Assembly: GCA_013360945.1 (NCBI GenBank)
Contig: JABWAQ010000033.1
Span: 1 to 33,910 of the forward strand
Source: Candidatus Brocadia sp.
GTDB taxonomy: Bacteria; Planctomycetota; Brocadiia; Brocadiales; Brocadiaceae
Length of the DNA: 33,910 bases
Reading direction: 5' to 3'
A program made the translations under genes and the position numbers. The notes beneath the pieces are model-generated. The model had not been told where the DNA came from. It was given only the letters and a program-made list of their open reading frames with translations, and searched no databases. Each line of letters starts with the position of its first letter. The stretch's first letter is position 1. Positions 7,551 to 15,456 of this stretch are shown here, piece by piece.

Positions 7551-8752
7551 TCTTCGAGCGTATTAAAAAGATCCTTTTTCCTCTGTGAAGATAGTTCTGA
7601 TTCATGGTTAACATAATTTACAAACGTATCTTCAGTAATCTTGTTCAACTGCTCACCCAGTGCTTGTTTAAATCCCTCGTCAAATGCGGCTTTGTCAATA
7701 TTTTTGACTTTATAGAAGCAGATAGGCTTTAGTCCCTTTGTCCCCTTAAAATTGGCGTCGGTTACGTCTGAACCCGTAAAAAAGACGTCCTTAAACTCAG
7801 TGCCGGAGAAATCAACGCCTTTTAAAATGGTCTGATCAAACAGTGACGAGGTTACAGCACAATCAGCAAAACTGCTCTTTGTCAGGTCAGAAAAGGTAAA
7901 AACGGTGTCATGAATCTTTGACCCGTCAAATTTCGTATGAAAGATGCTGCTCTTTGAAAAGGCCGATTTTTCAATATCGGAATGAACAAGGTTTATTTCA
8001 ACAATAGCGACGTTGTTCAGGCTATTCCTGAAAAAATTTAAATTTTCTATGGGGAAAGATTTTGTTACCCGCCCTAAAAATGTCGATACTGCATCGGAGA
8101 CAAATTGTTTATGGACATCGAGTTCTTTAAATTCCTCTTCTCTTTTTTGATACGTCTTCCATTTACGGGACGATTCCTCTTTTAAAAGATCGAGTTTTGC
8201 CTTTTCTACATCTGACCTCGATTCTTCCACCTGACCTTCCATCTCTTTAAGCGCCGCTTCCGTGTTATCAAAGGCTTTTCTCGCATTTTCGAATCTCTGT
8301 TTCAGGGGATATTCCTGATTGAAGAAGCTCCTTTCTATCGCTAGTAACTTTCCCACGACCTTCCCATATTCTTCCTTTTCCACCTTTTCTAAACTTCCTA
8401 CGATGGCATTCAAAACATTGTAGTCAAGCTCTATGGGTAACCTGTTTAACAGGATATCGACCGCCTCGTCATAATATTTCCCTTTGAAAATACCCTTTTT
8501 AATAAACGTCCCCATGCTTGCCGCAGACGAAAGACGTTCTTCGTTTTTTTCTGAAGACATCTTTTCAACTACGGACCGGAAATTTTCATCCATCTTCTGT
8601 TGTGTTGATGTCCGATAATTAAGAACCAAGGTCATTAGCGGAAGAAAGACACCGATTGCGCCACCAATGGCCCCTACCACCTTTAAAACATCTAAAACAG
8701 ATGCATATTTTACATTACTTTTTGCTGTATTATTTGCATTATCGTTGGCCAT
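7538..8752 (-). CDS. Membrane-anchored pentapeptide-repeat protein
   Basis: A 404-residue protein of unknown function. Residues about 19-44 form one transmembrane segment (VVGAIGGAIGVFLPLMTLVL) after a short polar start, so most of the chain probably faces one side of the membrane. Residues about 155-215 are charged and heptad-like (a coiled coil). Residues about 255-345 are pentapeptide repeats of the A(D/N)Lxx type, seen as FDGSKIHDTVFTFSDL, FDQTILKGVDFSGTEF and GSDVTDANFKGT, which fold into a right-handed beta-helix. No enzyme motif is seen. The ATG is preceded by AGGAGG at good spacing. Some pentapeptide proteins mimic DNA or scaffold complexes; nothing here decides between such roles. 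Confidence 0.8.
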   Translation of the reverse strand: MANDNANNTAKSNVKYASVLDVLKVVGAIGGAIGVFLPLMTLVLNYRTSTQQKMDENFRSVVEKMSSEKNEERLSSAASMGTFIKKGIFKGKYYDEAVDILLNRLPIELDYNVLNAIVGSLEKVEKEEYGKVVGKLLAIERSFFNQEYPLKQRFENARKAFDNTEAALKEMEGQVEESRSDVEKAKLDLLKEESSRKWKTYQKREEEFKELDVHKQFVSDAVSTFLGRVTKSFPIENLNFFRNSLNNVAIVEINLVHSDIEKSAFSKSSIFHTKFDGSKIHDTVFTFSDLTKSSFADCAVTSSLFDQTILKGVDFSGTEFKDVFFTGSDVTDANFKGTKGLKPICFYKVKNIDKAAFDEGFKQALGEQLNKITEDTFVNYVNHESELSSQRKKDLFNTLEELSF

Positions 8753-8967
8753 TTTTTCCTCCTATTCAATTTTTTTAAAAACTCGTTCTGAATAGAATCT
8801 GCATTTCGTTCAAATTACACCAACATACAGTAGCCGTAGTGAAATTTTACCCTGATGGCAGTATCTCAGACGGTAGAATATTACCACTAAATCAATAATG
8901 ACACAACATTTAAGATTCTCAGACAATGGTTAACCCCGTAAGGGTGGCATGGAACCATTCTTTTCTC

Positions 8968-9088
8968 GTAACAGTTCACCCACCTCTTGTTCCTCACTGA
9001 ACGGGAACTGTATATCGTCTGGATAGCCCTGTCAGGGTTTTAAACCCTGACAGGGTATTGGCGTATGGGAAGGCGGGTGAACTGTTAC
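8968..9088. repeat. 14-bp inverted repeats bounding a 121-bp segment
   Basis: GTAACAGTTCACCC at 8968-8981 is the exact reverse complement of 9075-9088. Centrally between them lies the palindrome at 9027-9055. The arrangement resembles a miniature inverted-repeat element, though no target duplication was identified. Confidence 0.5.
9027..9055. repeat. Near-perfect 29-bp palindrome
   Basis: CCCTGTCAGGGTT and AACCCTGACAGGG pair over 13 bases around a three-base centre. The arm is itself an internal inverted repeat (CCCTGTCAGGG). There is no T-run after it. Confidence 0.75.
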
Positions 9089-9249
9089 AGGAAAACAAAT
9101 GTCTCGTCAAACCAGATGAGCTCGTGACCCTTATCAAGAAGCATTTCTGGGACAAAATCAAATTTGTCAGATTCAAAACTACGGATGGCTCTGAAGTTTC
9201 ACATAAAACCTATTCGTGGGGGCTTTTTACGACCATCATCCATTTTTGA
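9058..9249 (+). CDS. Doubtful 63-codon frame, unrecognised
   Basis: A TTG-initiated frame of 63 codons with no ribosome-binding site. Its product has a plausible soluble composition (KPDELVTLIKKHFWDKIKF, then VRFKTTDGSEVSHKTY) but I do not recognise a family. It starts inside the inverted-repeat segment and ends 47 bases before a hairpin terminator, which is the only contextual support. It may be the 3' remnant of a lost gene. Confidence 0.2.
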   Translation: MAYGKAGELLQENKCLVKPDELVTLIKKHFWDKIKFVRFKTTDGSEVSHKTYSWGLFTTIIHF

Positions 9250-9296
9250 GTAGTCCTGCCGATTAAAGTGAAGTTGGCGCTTTTAAAATCAAAAAG

Positions 9297-9327
9297 AAAA
9301 GCCACCCGAATTTCGAGTGGCTTTTTA
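9297..9327. terminator. Bidirectional intrinsic terminator
   Basis: AAAAGCCAC and GTGGCTTTTT pair around a partly paired CGAATTTCG centre with one C-A mismatch. A T-run follows on the plus strand (TTTTT) and on the minus strand (TTTTCTTTTT), so it could stop transcription from either side. No certain gene ends next to it. Confidence 0.65.
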
Positions 9328-9575
9328 GCGCCATGTCCGTTATGAAATGAGTATTTGCATCCCTTTTCAGGAAGCTGGATGTGGACAGTCGATCGCTGAT
9401 TGCTAAAATTTACTTATACCTTCCAACCCTTCTCCCTTTGCATCCCATCTTCCCATGGTTCGCGCGTTTGCTGCGCCATGTTAACCTTTGTCTTCTCTTG
9501 TCTCTCATGATTGTTTCCTTTTTTAAAAAACCGAAAATAAAACATGGTCAAATAATCCCTGCATAAAACGCACAA

Positions 9576-9597
9576 GGACAGGACTTGTCCGTGCCAT
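9576..9597 (+). repeat. GGACAA/TTGTCCGTGCC repeat, degenerate copy
   Basis: ACAAGGACAGGACTTGTCCGTGCC resembles the right arm and tail of the stem-loop at 11821-11873 and the hairpin at 13951-13980. The outer arms ACAAG/CTTGT still pair. Confidence 0.45.
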
Positions 9598-9609
9598 CCC
9601 CTTCATCCC

Positions 9610-9692
9610 CGCCAGCGGAGGACAGATGGTTGTCCCCCTCAGTGAGGGGATACCTCTCCCTTTATCCCCCTCAGGAGGGGGATAAAGGGGGA
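9610..9692 (+). repeat. C/G-run repeat, intergenic copy (partner 1208-1276)
   Basis: CCCCGCCAGCGGAGGACA, then TGTCCCCCTCAGTGAGGGGATA, then a second block TATCCCCCTCAGGAGGGGGATA ending in AAAGGGGGAGG. The order matches 1208-1276 inside the SBBP gene, with one block duplicated here. Confidence 0.65.
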
Positions 9693-9733
9693 GGAACTAA
9701 TTGCTTGAAATCCCTTATTATTTAATCAGTAAA

Positions 9734-9752
9734 GGGCACGGGCACCGTGCCC
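9734..9752. repeat. Short GC hairpin
   Basis: GGGCACGG and CCGTGCCC pair over eight bases with a three-base loop, followed by CCTAC. Located 34 bases past the 3' end of tatA. It lacks a T-run. Confidence 0.5.
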
Positions 9753-9785
9753 CTACAGCAAAAATACTGATAAATTTTCAATTGG

Positions 9786-10010
9786 TTACTTACTTTCCTG
9801 CTTGGTGACGTCCTTCTCTGTCTCTATCTTCTTCTGCGTAGTCTTAGTGCTTGCTTCCTCAACATCTTCTTCGACTCCCTTGACACCCTTCTTGAACTCA
9901 ACGATGCCGCGACCGAGGGACTTCATTACATCCGGGAGTCTTTTGCCAAAAATCAGAAGCGCTACAATCAGGATGATAAGCCATTCCCAACCACCTGGCA
10001 TACTAAACAT
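9786..10010 (-). CDS. tatA: Sec-independent translocase protein TatA/TatE
   Basis: A small Tat-pathway membrane component that, with TatC, moves folded proteins across the cytoplasmic membrane. It shows the family order: a short N-terminus, one transmembrane helix (WEWLIILIVALLIFG), the hinge GKRLPDVMKSLGRGI, an amphipathic helix (VEFKKGVKGVEED) and a charged tail. The start is taken at the ATG ending at 10010 (74 residues), because AAGGAGG at 10018-10024 is seven bases from it but only one base from the in-frame ATG at 10016. No tatC lies in the window. TatB is a possible alternative, but the short length and FGKRLPD hinge favour TatA/E. Confidence 0.9.
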   Translation of the reverse strand: MFSMPGGWEWLIILIVALLIFGKRLPDVMKSLGRGIVEFKKGVKGVEEDVEEASTKTTQKKIETEKDVTKQESK

Positions 10011-10137
10011 GTTCATGCCTCCTTATAGAAAATTCTTAAAACAAAAATAAATTATATCATTGGACTAATGAAAATCAATGAATTTGTTTGGAGGTCAGGG
10101 TGTAGTGGTCAGCTATCTAGGCACGAAAAGAAAACTT

Positions 10138-11142
10138 TTAATGGTTGCCGTTTCTGTATGGCCTTATTTCCCTCAGGGCTTTAACAAGCAGGGATATATC
10201 CTCGGGCATGTCCACCTGAAATTCAATCCGCCTGTTCTGGATAGGATGAAAAAACTCAATCCTATGTGCATGGAGAGCCTGCCTCTCAATGATTGGAGAT
10301 TCCCCGGACTCCCTTTCTTTCTGCAAGAGATCGGAGAGATAGCATGATTCATGGTTGCTATACATAAAGTCTGCAACGACCGGATGCCCAATCGACCGCA
10401 TATGCACACGAATTTGATGCGTCCGGCCCGTCTTTGGCATTACTTTCACAAGGGTATAGCCCCGGAAACGTTCGATCACCTCGTATACAGACACGGCCTC
10501 TTTACCGTCATCGCGTCTTACAGCCATCTTTTGCCGGTCAGTTTTATGCCTTCCAATGGGTAAATAAATCTCATCGGAATCGAACTTAACCTCACCCTCC
10601 ACCACGGCAATATATTCCTTTTTGACATATCGCTTTTCAAACTGCATGGCGATGTGCGAATGTACGGCATCGCTCTTGATTACCAGCATGACCCCGCTGG
10701 TATCTCTATCCAGCCGGTGAACAATACCCGCCTTCAATGGTCCGTTGACCTGGGAGAGATTCTGACAGTGGAAGGCTAATGCATTGACAAGTGTCCCGGA
10801 GGGATGGCCGCCCGCAGGATGGACAACCATATCGTAGGGTTTGTTAATGAGCATTAAATAATCGTCTTCATACACGATATTTAAGGGAATATCCTCAGGG
10901 ATGATCTTATTTTCTTCAAGGACAGGCACGTGGACGGAAATAAAGTCGCCCTTCTGGATATCGTAACTGCTTTTGACCGTACGGCCATTGACCAGCACGG
11001 TCCCTTCTTTTATCAACTTCTGGATAAAGGTCCTTGAATAGTCGGGGAGGCGTGCAGCAAGGTATCGGTCTATCCTTTTGTCGTCGAACACCTTCTTTAT
11101 ATCAAAAGTAACTTCTTTTACCTGTGAAACTTCCTGTTGCAT
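10138..11142 (-). CDS. rluD: RluD-family 23S rRNA pseudouridine synthase
   Basis: Converts specific uridines in 23S rRNA to pseudouridine. At 334 residues it has the usual length. An S4 RNA-binding domain covers about residues 12-75 (RIDRYLAARLPDYSRTFIQK), and the catalytic domain follows, with the signature GIVHRLDRDTSGVML around the catalytic Asp145 and the later GRTHQIRVHM motif. The start lies one base after the stop of the TPR gene at 11144-11794, so the two are co-transcribed. RluD (helix 69) is the best guess; RluA or RluC specificity cannot be excluded. An insert near residues 265-290 (SCYLSDLLQKERESGESPI) is common in bacterial RluD relatives. Confidence 0.88.
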   Translation of the reverse strand: MQQEVSQVKEVTFDIKKVFDDKRIDRYLAARLPDYSRTFIQKLIKEGTVLVNGRTVKSSYDIQKGDFISVHVPVLEENKIIPEDIPLNIVYEDDYLMLINKPYDMVVHPAGGHPSGTLVNALAFHCQNLSQVNGPLKAGIVHRLDRDTSGVMLVIKSDAVHSHIAMQFEKRYVKKEYIAVVEGEVKFDSDEIYLPIGRHKTDRQKMAVRRDDGKEAVSVYEVIERFRGYTLVKVMPKTGRTHQIRVHMRSIGHPVVADFMYSNHESCYLSDLLQKERESGESPIIERQALHAHRIEFFHPIQNRRIEFQVDMPEDISLLVKALREIRPYRNGNH

Positions 11143-11143
11143 A

Positions 11144-11794
11144 TTATCGAATCACCGATAAACGGTACTGAGCCATGGTAGCCCAGTTACTGTTTGAGGA
11201 GAGCTCTACTGCCTTGGTATATGAGCGGATTGCATCGTTTGTCTGGCCTAATTTTTCATAACAACGACCCGCATCCCAATTCCCCTGTGCCAGGAGGAAG
11301 TTGTTACCGGCAACCAGGATGCCCTCAAATTGCTTCACCGCATCCTGAAAAAGCCCTTTTTCCTCATATGCATATCCCAGAGATTGCTTCACCATGGACG
11401 TAATGGCATGGCCGCTGTGTCTGTCCAGGAAATCATGATACACGCGGATGGCCTCATCGTAGTTCTTCAGGTTATAATAAATATTTCCCATCTGAAACAA
11501 TACCCAGGGCGTGGCGCTGGAAGAGGACATAGTATCTTTCAGATATTTGTAAGCGTCGGCCGCTGTGCTTAATGCTGCCGTTCGGTCTTTTTCGCCCTTT
11601 CCCTCTTTTACCGCCATTGCAAGATCATTGTTGATTCTCCAGAGATTTTGCCACGCAACCTCTGTCTTTCTGGCCTTTTCTGTGATGAAAAAGGCAGTTC
11701 CTCCGCCTGCGGCAATTGCAATACCAACACCTATTCCAATATAGACCTTATATCTATTCAGCGTTTTTAATGCGTTTAAAGCAGCTTCTTTCAT
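11144..11794 (-). CDS. Membrane-anchored TPR protein (YfgM-like)
   Basis: A 216-residue protein with a basic N-terminus, one transmembrane helix at about residues 17-37 (VYIGIGVGIAIAAGGGTAFF) and tetratricopeptide repeats over about residues 85-215 (WVLFQMGNIYYNLKNYDEAI, then QGNWDAGRCYEKLGQTNDAI). The helix plus external TPR layout resembles YfgM/Ancillary SecYEG translocon proteins, which help exported proteins fold; this is by architecture only. It precedes the rluD-type gene by one base on the same strand. The ribosome-binding site is weak (AGAGAG). Confidence 0.7.
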   Translation of the reverse strand: MKEAALNALKTLNRYKVYIGIGVGIAIAAGGGTAFFITEKARKTEVAWQNLWRINNDLAMAVKEGKGEKDRTAALSTAADAYKYLKDTMSSSSATPWVLFQMGNIYYNLKNYDEAIRVYHDFLDRHSGHAITSMVKQSLGYAYEEKGLFQDAVKQFEGILVAGNNFLLAQGNWDAGRCYEKLGQTNDAIRSYTKAVELSSNSNWATMAQYRLSVIR

Positions 11795-11820
11795 ATTTGT
11801 TCTCTCTATGATTTAAATAC

Positions 11821-11873
11821 GGACAAACAGTCCCTGTTCAAAGCGTACAGGGACTGTTTGTCCGTGCCACCCC
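11821..11873. repeat. Perfect 17-bp stem-loop, dispersed family
   Basis: GGACAAACAGTCCCTGT at 11821-11837 is exactly complementary to 11847-11863, with a nine-base loop. The tail GTTTGTCCGTGCCACCC (11856-11872) recurs in inverted orientation at 13951-13967, and a degenerate copy lies at 9576-9597. It sits between the TPR and PHP genes; no T-run follows, so it is treated as a mobile-type repeat. Confidence 0.8.
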
Positions 11874-11915
11874 AAATAGTGCTTAAATAAAATGAAAATT
11901 CCTTGTACAACAGAA

Positions 11916-12557
11916 TTATAGCCCTACTAAAGATTCCGCCTCTTCAAAAATTTCCTGAATATCTTTTTCTTCCAGACCTGCCCCGCGGGCAATGCACTCG
12001 GCGCGGTTACGGTCTAACAAATCGTCGGGCGTATGGGAATCTGAGCCAAAGACAAGCTTTGCCCCAACCTTCTTTGCCATCTTAACAACGTGCCCATTTG
12101 CATAGGCATGCCCTTTCCTGCCTGAGACTTCCAGTCTGACACCCTTATTTTTGGCCAGTTTTGCATCCTCCTCGGTGATAAGACCCGGGTGTACCAGGAT
12201 GTCTGCGCCGGCTTCTATGGCTGCCCGGTTTGTCCCCGGAAGCACAGGCTCGGTAATCGTCTCACCATGTACCAGCACAAGAAATGCCCCCAATTCCCTG
12301 GCCCGTTTTACCATGGATTTTATATGCTCTGGACGGAGATGGGTTAATTCAACTCCTCCGTATACTCTGATTTGTGAAACAGCCGCTATTTCCTTGCAAG
12401 CTTTTAAGACGTTTGGTATTACCGTGTCAATATTCGAGTAGTCGACATGATCCGTGATTACCAGCCCGCGAAAACCTTTCGCCTCACAACGACGGATTAG
12501 TTCAGACGGCAATAGTACACCATCAGAAAATAACGTGTGGGTGTGCAAATCAATCAT
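11916..12557 (-). CDS. PHP-domain metal-dependent phosphoesterase
   Basis: A 213-residue hydrolase of the PHP superfamily (histidinol-phosphatase-like). All the metal-binding motifs are visible: DLHTHT (His5, His7), SDG (Asp12), ITDHVD (Asp36, His37), Glu70 in GGVEL, VHGE (His97), ILVHPG (His123) and GSDSHTPDD (Asp173, His175). The family hydrolyses phosphate esters with two or three metals. The true substrate is unknown; with no his genes adjacent, a histidinol-phosphatase role is not supported by context. The gene begins 34 bases after tRNA-Arg on the same strand, with no clear ribosome-binding site. Confidence 0.85.
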   Translation of the reverse strand: MIDLHTHTLFSDGVLLPSELIRRCEAKGFRGLVITDHVDYSNIDTVIPNVLKACKEIAAVSQIRVYGGVELTHLRPEHIKSMVKRARELGAFLVLVHGETITEPVLPGTNRAAIEAGADILVHPGLITEEDAKLAKNKGVRLEVSGRKGHAYANGHVVKMAKKVGAKLVFGSDSHTPDDLLDRNRAECIARGAGLEEKDIQEIFEEAESLVGL

Positions 12558-12590
12558 CGTTAAAAATACATTGCAGGTAAAGAGTTTTAA

Positions 12591-12664
<74 letters not shown>

Positions 12665-12832
12665 ATTGGATCATTGTGAGTATCCTTAATGCTACAAAAA
12701 ATCTAATTATAGCCTTAAGATAAAAAAAATCAATATCATTCCACATGCCACACGCAGAATTCAATTGAAGTATAGAAGGCTTAATATTAAAATAGAAAAT
12801 ATAAAAAACAATGGATAAAATTCATATTTCTT

Positions 12833-13534
12833 ATGTTAAACCTTAGAATCATCTCATTATTAGTGCTTCCTGGTATGTTTATCGTTGGAGGGTGTGGTGT
12901 ACATGACCCTGATAACTACAATCGCCAGGGTGTTTTTTTGGATAGTCAGGGCAGGATTGATGAGTCTATCAATGAATTTAAAGAGGCGCTAAAGATTGAA
13001 CCCTATAACAGGGAAGCGCATTACAACCTCGCCGTGGCCTACCATAAAAAGGAATTATTTAAAGAAGCCATTGAAGAATATAAAACGGTATTGGGACTCT
13101 ACCCAAACGATCCCGAAACGCTTTATAATCTTGGCGCAATATATACGAGAAACAACATGCAGGATGCGGCTATTTTTGCGTGGGAAAAGGCGGTTGAATT
13201 AAAACCCGATTTTGCGGAAGCACATTACATTTTAGGATTTACCTATGCGCAAAAAAAGCAGTTTGATAAAGCAATTAGAGAATATAACAAGGTTCTTGAA
13301 AAAAAACCGGACGATGCGCTTACCCATAATAACCTGGGGGTCGCTTATATGGAAAAAGGGTCTCTGGACGAGGCTATTGATGAACTAAAGAAATCTATTA
13401 AAATTAATCCAGCGATGGCAATGACCCACAAAAATCTTGAATTTACTTATAGAAAAAAAGGATTGGAAGATGAAGCTAATGACGAACTTAAGCTTTATGA
13501 GGAGTTGATAAAAAAGGGGAGTAAGACGAATTGA
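12833..13534 (+). CDS. TPR-repeat lipoprotein
   Basis: A 233-residue lipoprotein. The signal peptide ends in a lipobox, IVGGC, with Cys21 as the lipidated residue. The mature part is almost entirely six tetratricopeptide repeats of 34 residues, for example HYNLAVAYHKKELFKEAIEE and HNNLGVAYMEKGSLDEAIDE. TPR superhelices bind peptides or partner proteins, so this is likely a scaffold in the periplasm or at the outer membrane; the partner is unknown. The start is the ATG at 12833, without a visible ribosome-binding site. Divergent from the tRNA-Arg gene. Confidence 0.85.
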   Translation: MLNLRIISLLVLPGMFIVGGCGVHDPDNYNRQGVFLDSQGRIDESINEFKEALKIEPYNREAHYNLAVAYHKKELFKEAIEEYKTVLGLYPNDPETLYNLGAIYTRNNMQDAAIFAWEKAVELKPDFAEAHYILGFTYAQKKQFDKAIREYNKVLEKKPDDALTHNNLGVAYMEKGSLDEAIDELKKSIKINPAMAMTHKNLEFTYRKKGLEDEANDELKLYEELIKKGSKTN

Positions 13535-13585
13535 ATCAATACTCCGCTGATAATTAAGAACCGGCGAACGCAGATTATTTAGTTA

Positions 13586-13795
13586 CTATTTTACCGGATC
13601 ATACCCGGAACCGCCAAAGGGATGGCACCTCATTACACGCCATATCCCCAGACAGATACCCCGCAGGACACCCTTCTTTCCCACCGCATCGATCATGTAT
13701 TGGGAACAGGAAGGCGCATAACGGCAGGAAGGATGCAAAAGAGGCGAGATAATAAATTGGTAGCTCTGAAGTAATTTAATGATGATAAATTTCAT
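13586..13795 (-). CDS. yidD: Membrane protein insertion efficiency factor YidD
   Basis: A 69-residue protein with the complete family signature: an amphipathic start (FIIIKLLQSYQFIISPL), then PSCRYAPSCSQYMIDAV, GICLGIWRVMRCHPF and GGSGYDPV. YidD sits at the inner membrane and assists YidC-dependent insertion. It is usually found between rnpA and yidC near the origin; here it is alone, with none of those genes in the window. It converges on the TPR lipoprotein gene. Confidence 0.93.
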   Translation of the reverse strand: MKFIIIKLLQSYQFIISPLLHPSCRYAPSCSQYMIDAVGKKGVLRGICLGIWRVMRCHPFGGSGYDPVK

Positions 13796-14131
13796 GGTAT
13801 TTTTGCCTTTTTTAAACCTTTTTGCCTCTTTCGATATTTTTTGATTTTACCAGCATTCTCAAGGTATTCAAGGACATTTATTTCTTGTTTCTTTTTACCC
13901 GGAAGCAGCTTGATCGTCTAGGAATTTACATTTTATTTAAGCGTATTTTCGGGTGGCACGGACAAACTTGTTTGTCCGTGTTTATCCTGATAAACATCGG
14001 AAAGAAGTATATTAAAGAAGGCGTAATTGATAATAAAGGCTTGATAAACGAAAGAGACCCCCAGAACCTCATTCCGGTTCTTTCCCACATTTCCATTGAC
14101 ATGCAAACCATAATAGAGATAATTTCATTTT
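13796..14131. other. Intergenic region with a hairpin repeat
   Basis: No coding region is supported; a 122-codon plus-strand frame running through here has no family resemblance and contains the hairpin repeat 13951-13980. A smaller hairpin (AGAACC...GGTTCT) lies near 14065-14083. The promoter of the SprT-like gene at 14132 should be in this stretch but is not obvious. Confidence 0.5.
13951..13980 (+). repeat. CACGGACAAA hairpin, dispersed family
   Basis: CACGGACAAA (13957-13966) and TTTGTCCGTG (13971-13980) pair perfectly around a CTTG loop. With the preceding GGGTGG, 17 bases match the reverse complement of 11856-11872. Confidence 0.75.
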
Positions 14132-15226
14132 ATGCCCGGAACGGAAATAAACGACAAACTAAAAACCGCATGGATCAGGCAATTGAATGAAGACTGGAAG
14201 ACGGCAAATTTCCTCTACTTTAAAGACTCTATGCGTCCCCCCAGCTTTGAACTGTCTCATTCAGGGGTGGCATTGGGCAGATGGAAAGGCAGTTGCTACC
14301 GGCGTCTCTCTATCAGTATCATCCTGATCAATACGTATGCCTGGGAATACGTACAGGAGGTTCTTTATCATGAAATGGCGCACCAGTACGTGGAAGAAGT
14401 TTTAGGAATCCGCGAAGACCTTCCCCACGGAGAGGCATTCAGGAAGGTTTGCCAGGAAAAGGGAATTGATCCAACGGCTACGGGTGACATGCAAATCTGG
14501 ATGGAAAAACGAAAAAACAGATTCACCGTGAGTTCTGAAAACCACCAGACACTGGAGAAGGTTCATAAGCTGCTGGCATTGGCGCAAAGTCCCAACGAAC
14601 ACGAGGCACAGAATGCCATGACGAAGGCCCATGAGCTGTTATTAAGGCATAACCTGTCGCTCCTGGACACTCAGACGAAATGGAATTACATTTATAAGCA
14701 CGTCGGTGAAATAGGACGGAGAGACCCTGCAAAGGCCACTATTGGCGCTATACTTTGCAAATACTTTTTCGTAGAGGCCATCTGGACGTTCGGGTACGAT
14801 CAGCATAGAAACCGGCGCGGCAGGGTTTTAGAAATTTATGGGACACCTGAAAACGTCGATATGGCGGAGTACGTGTACCATTACCTTCAAAACGTCTCGG
14901 AGCTTCTATGGATGGAGTACAAGGAAAAAAATAAAATAACCGAAAACAGGCACCGAAGGACGTTTGTCTATGGTCTCTTGGAAGGTTTCTATCATAAACT
15001 GGAAGGCAGGGTGACTAAAGGTGAGCCAGGAAAACTTGTATGGAAAGGAGATCCCCGGCTCAAGGAGTTTTATCGTCAAAGAAATCCCAGGCGTATCAGA
15101 ACCTTTTCCCGGTATTCCAGAACCTGCCAGGATGTCTATAATTCCGGTGTATCACAAGGGAAAAAACTGATTATTCACAAGGCCGTACGGGAGGGCAGCA
15201 ACGGAGAGGCCAAGTATTTAAACTAA
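14132..15226 (+). CDS. SprT-like metalloprotease domain fused to DUF2786
   Basis: A 364-residue protein in two parts. Residues about 10-115 resemble the SprT zinc-peptidase domain: the active-site helix LYHEMAHQY gives His80, Glu81 and His84, and LPHGEAFRKV supplies a third ligand, His99. The usual C-terminal zinc ribbon of SprT is absent. Residues about 140-180 match DUF2786 (KVHKLLALAQSPNEHEAQNA, then AHELLLRHNL). The remaining 180 residues are basic and unrecognised. SprT/Spartan proteases cut proteins crosslinked to DNA; a nucleic-acid role is plausible here but not shown. It stands alone with a weak ribosome-binding site. Confidence 0.75.
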   Translation: MPGTEINDKLKTAWIRQLNEDWKTANFLYFKDSMRPPSFELSHSGVALGRWKGSCYRRLSISIILINTYAWEYVQEVLYHEMAHQYVEEVLGIREDLPHGEAFRKVCQEKGIDPTATGDMQIWMEKRKNRFTVSSENHQTLEKVHKLLALAQSPNEHEAQNAMTKAHELLLRHNLSLLDTQTKWNYIYKHVGEIGRRDPAKATIGAILCKYFFVEAIWTFGYDQHRNRRGRVLEIYGTPENVDMAEYVYHYLQNVSELLWMEYKEKNKITENRHRRTFVYGLLEGFYHKLEGRVTKGEPGKLVWKGDPRLKEFYRQRNPRRIRTFSRYSRTCQDVYNSGVSQGKKLIIHKAVREGSNGEAKYLN

Positions 15227-15373
15227 CCGTTTCAAAAGGAAATTACTTGTGGTTTTCTGAATTAATCGACCGTTTCCGTGTGATATTCAAATACGTGCAT
15301 TTGTGAAGTCAATGCCATTGATGCAACCGTTCAACAAAAGGTTTGTGTGAAAATGAAAACACAGAGAAACTCT

Positions 15374-15401
15374 TTGCAAAAAAGCGATAATGTATTATAA
15401 T
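15374..15401 (+). promoter_or_regulatory. Sigma-70 promoter of the 31-codon gene
   Basis: TTGCAA at 15374-15379 and TATAAT at 15396-15401 are 16 bases apart. The predicted start, near 15408, gives a leader of about 49 bases before the ATG at 15457. Confidence 0.65.
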
Positions 15402-15456
15402 CCTGTAGAATCGTATTGTATAACAATAACCACTTTTTGAAAGGAGGAGATATTGT

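Larger units (their letters stand above)
8753..9785. other. 1-kb gene-poor stretch with repeats and a terminator
   Basis: No well-supported gene is present. The stretch holds a 14-bp inverted repeat pair (8968-8981 and 9075-9088) bracketing a palindrome (9027-9055), a doubtful 63-codon frame (9058-9249), a good hairpin terminator (9297-9327), two copies of window-wide repeat families (9576-9597 and 9610-9692) and a short GC hairpin (9734-9752). It looks like a landing site for small elements or a decayed gene. Confidence 0.6.

Noticed and set aside
9381-9566. 61-codon hydrophobic frame
   Set aside because: No ribosome-binding site and no recognisable motif; the composition fits random AT-rich DNA.
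13822-14190. 122-codon plus-strand frame
   Set aside because: It has no family resemblance, contains the hairpin repeat 13951-13980 and overlaps the real start of the SprT-like gene in another frame.
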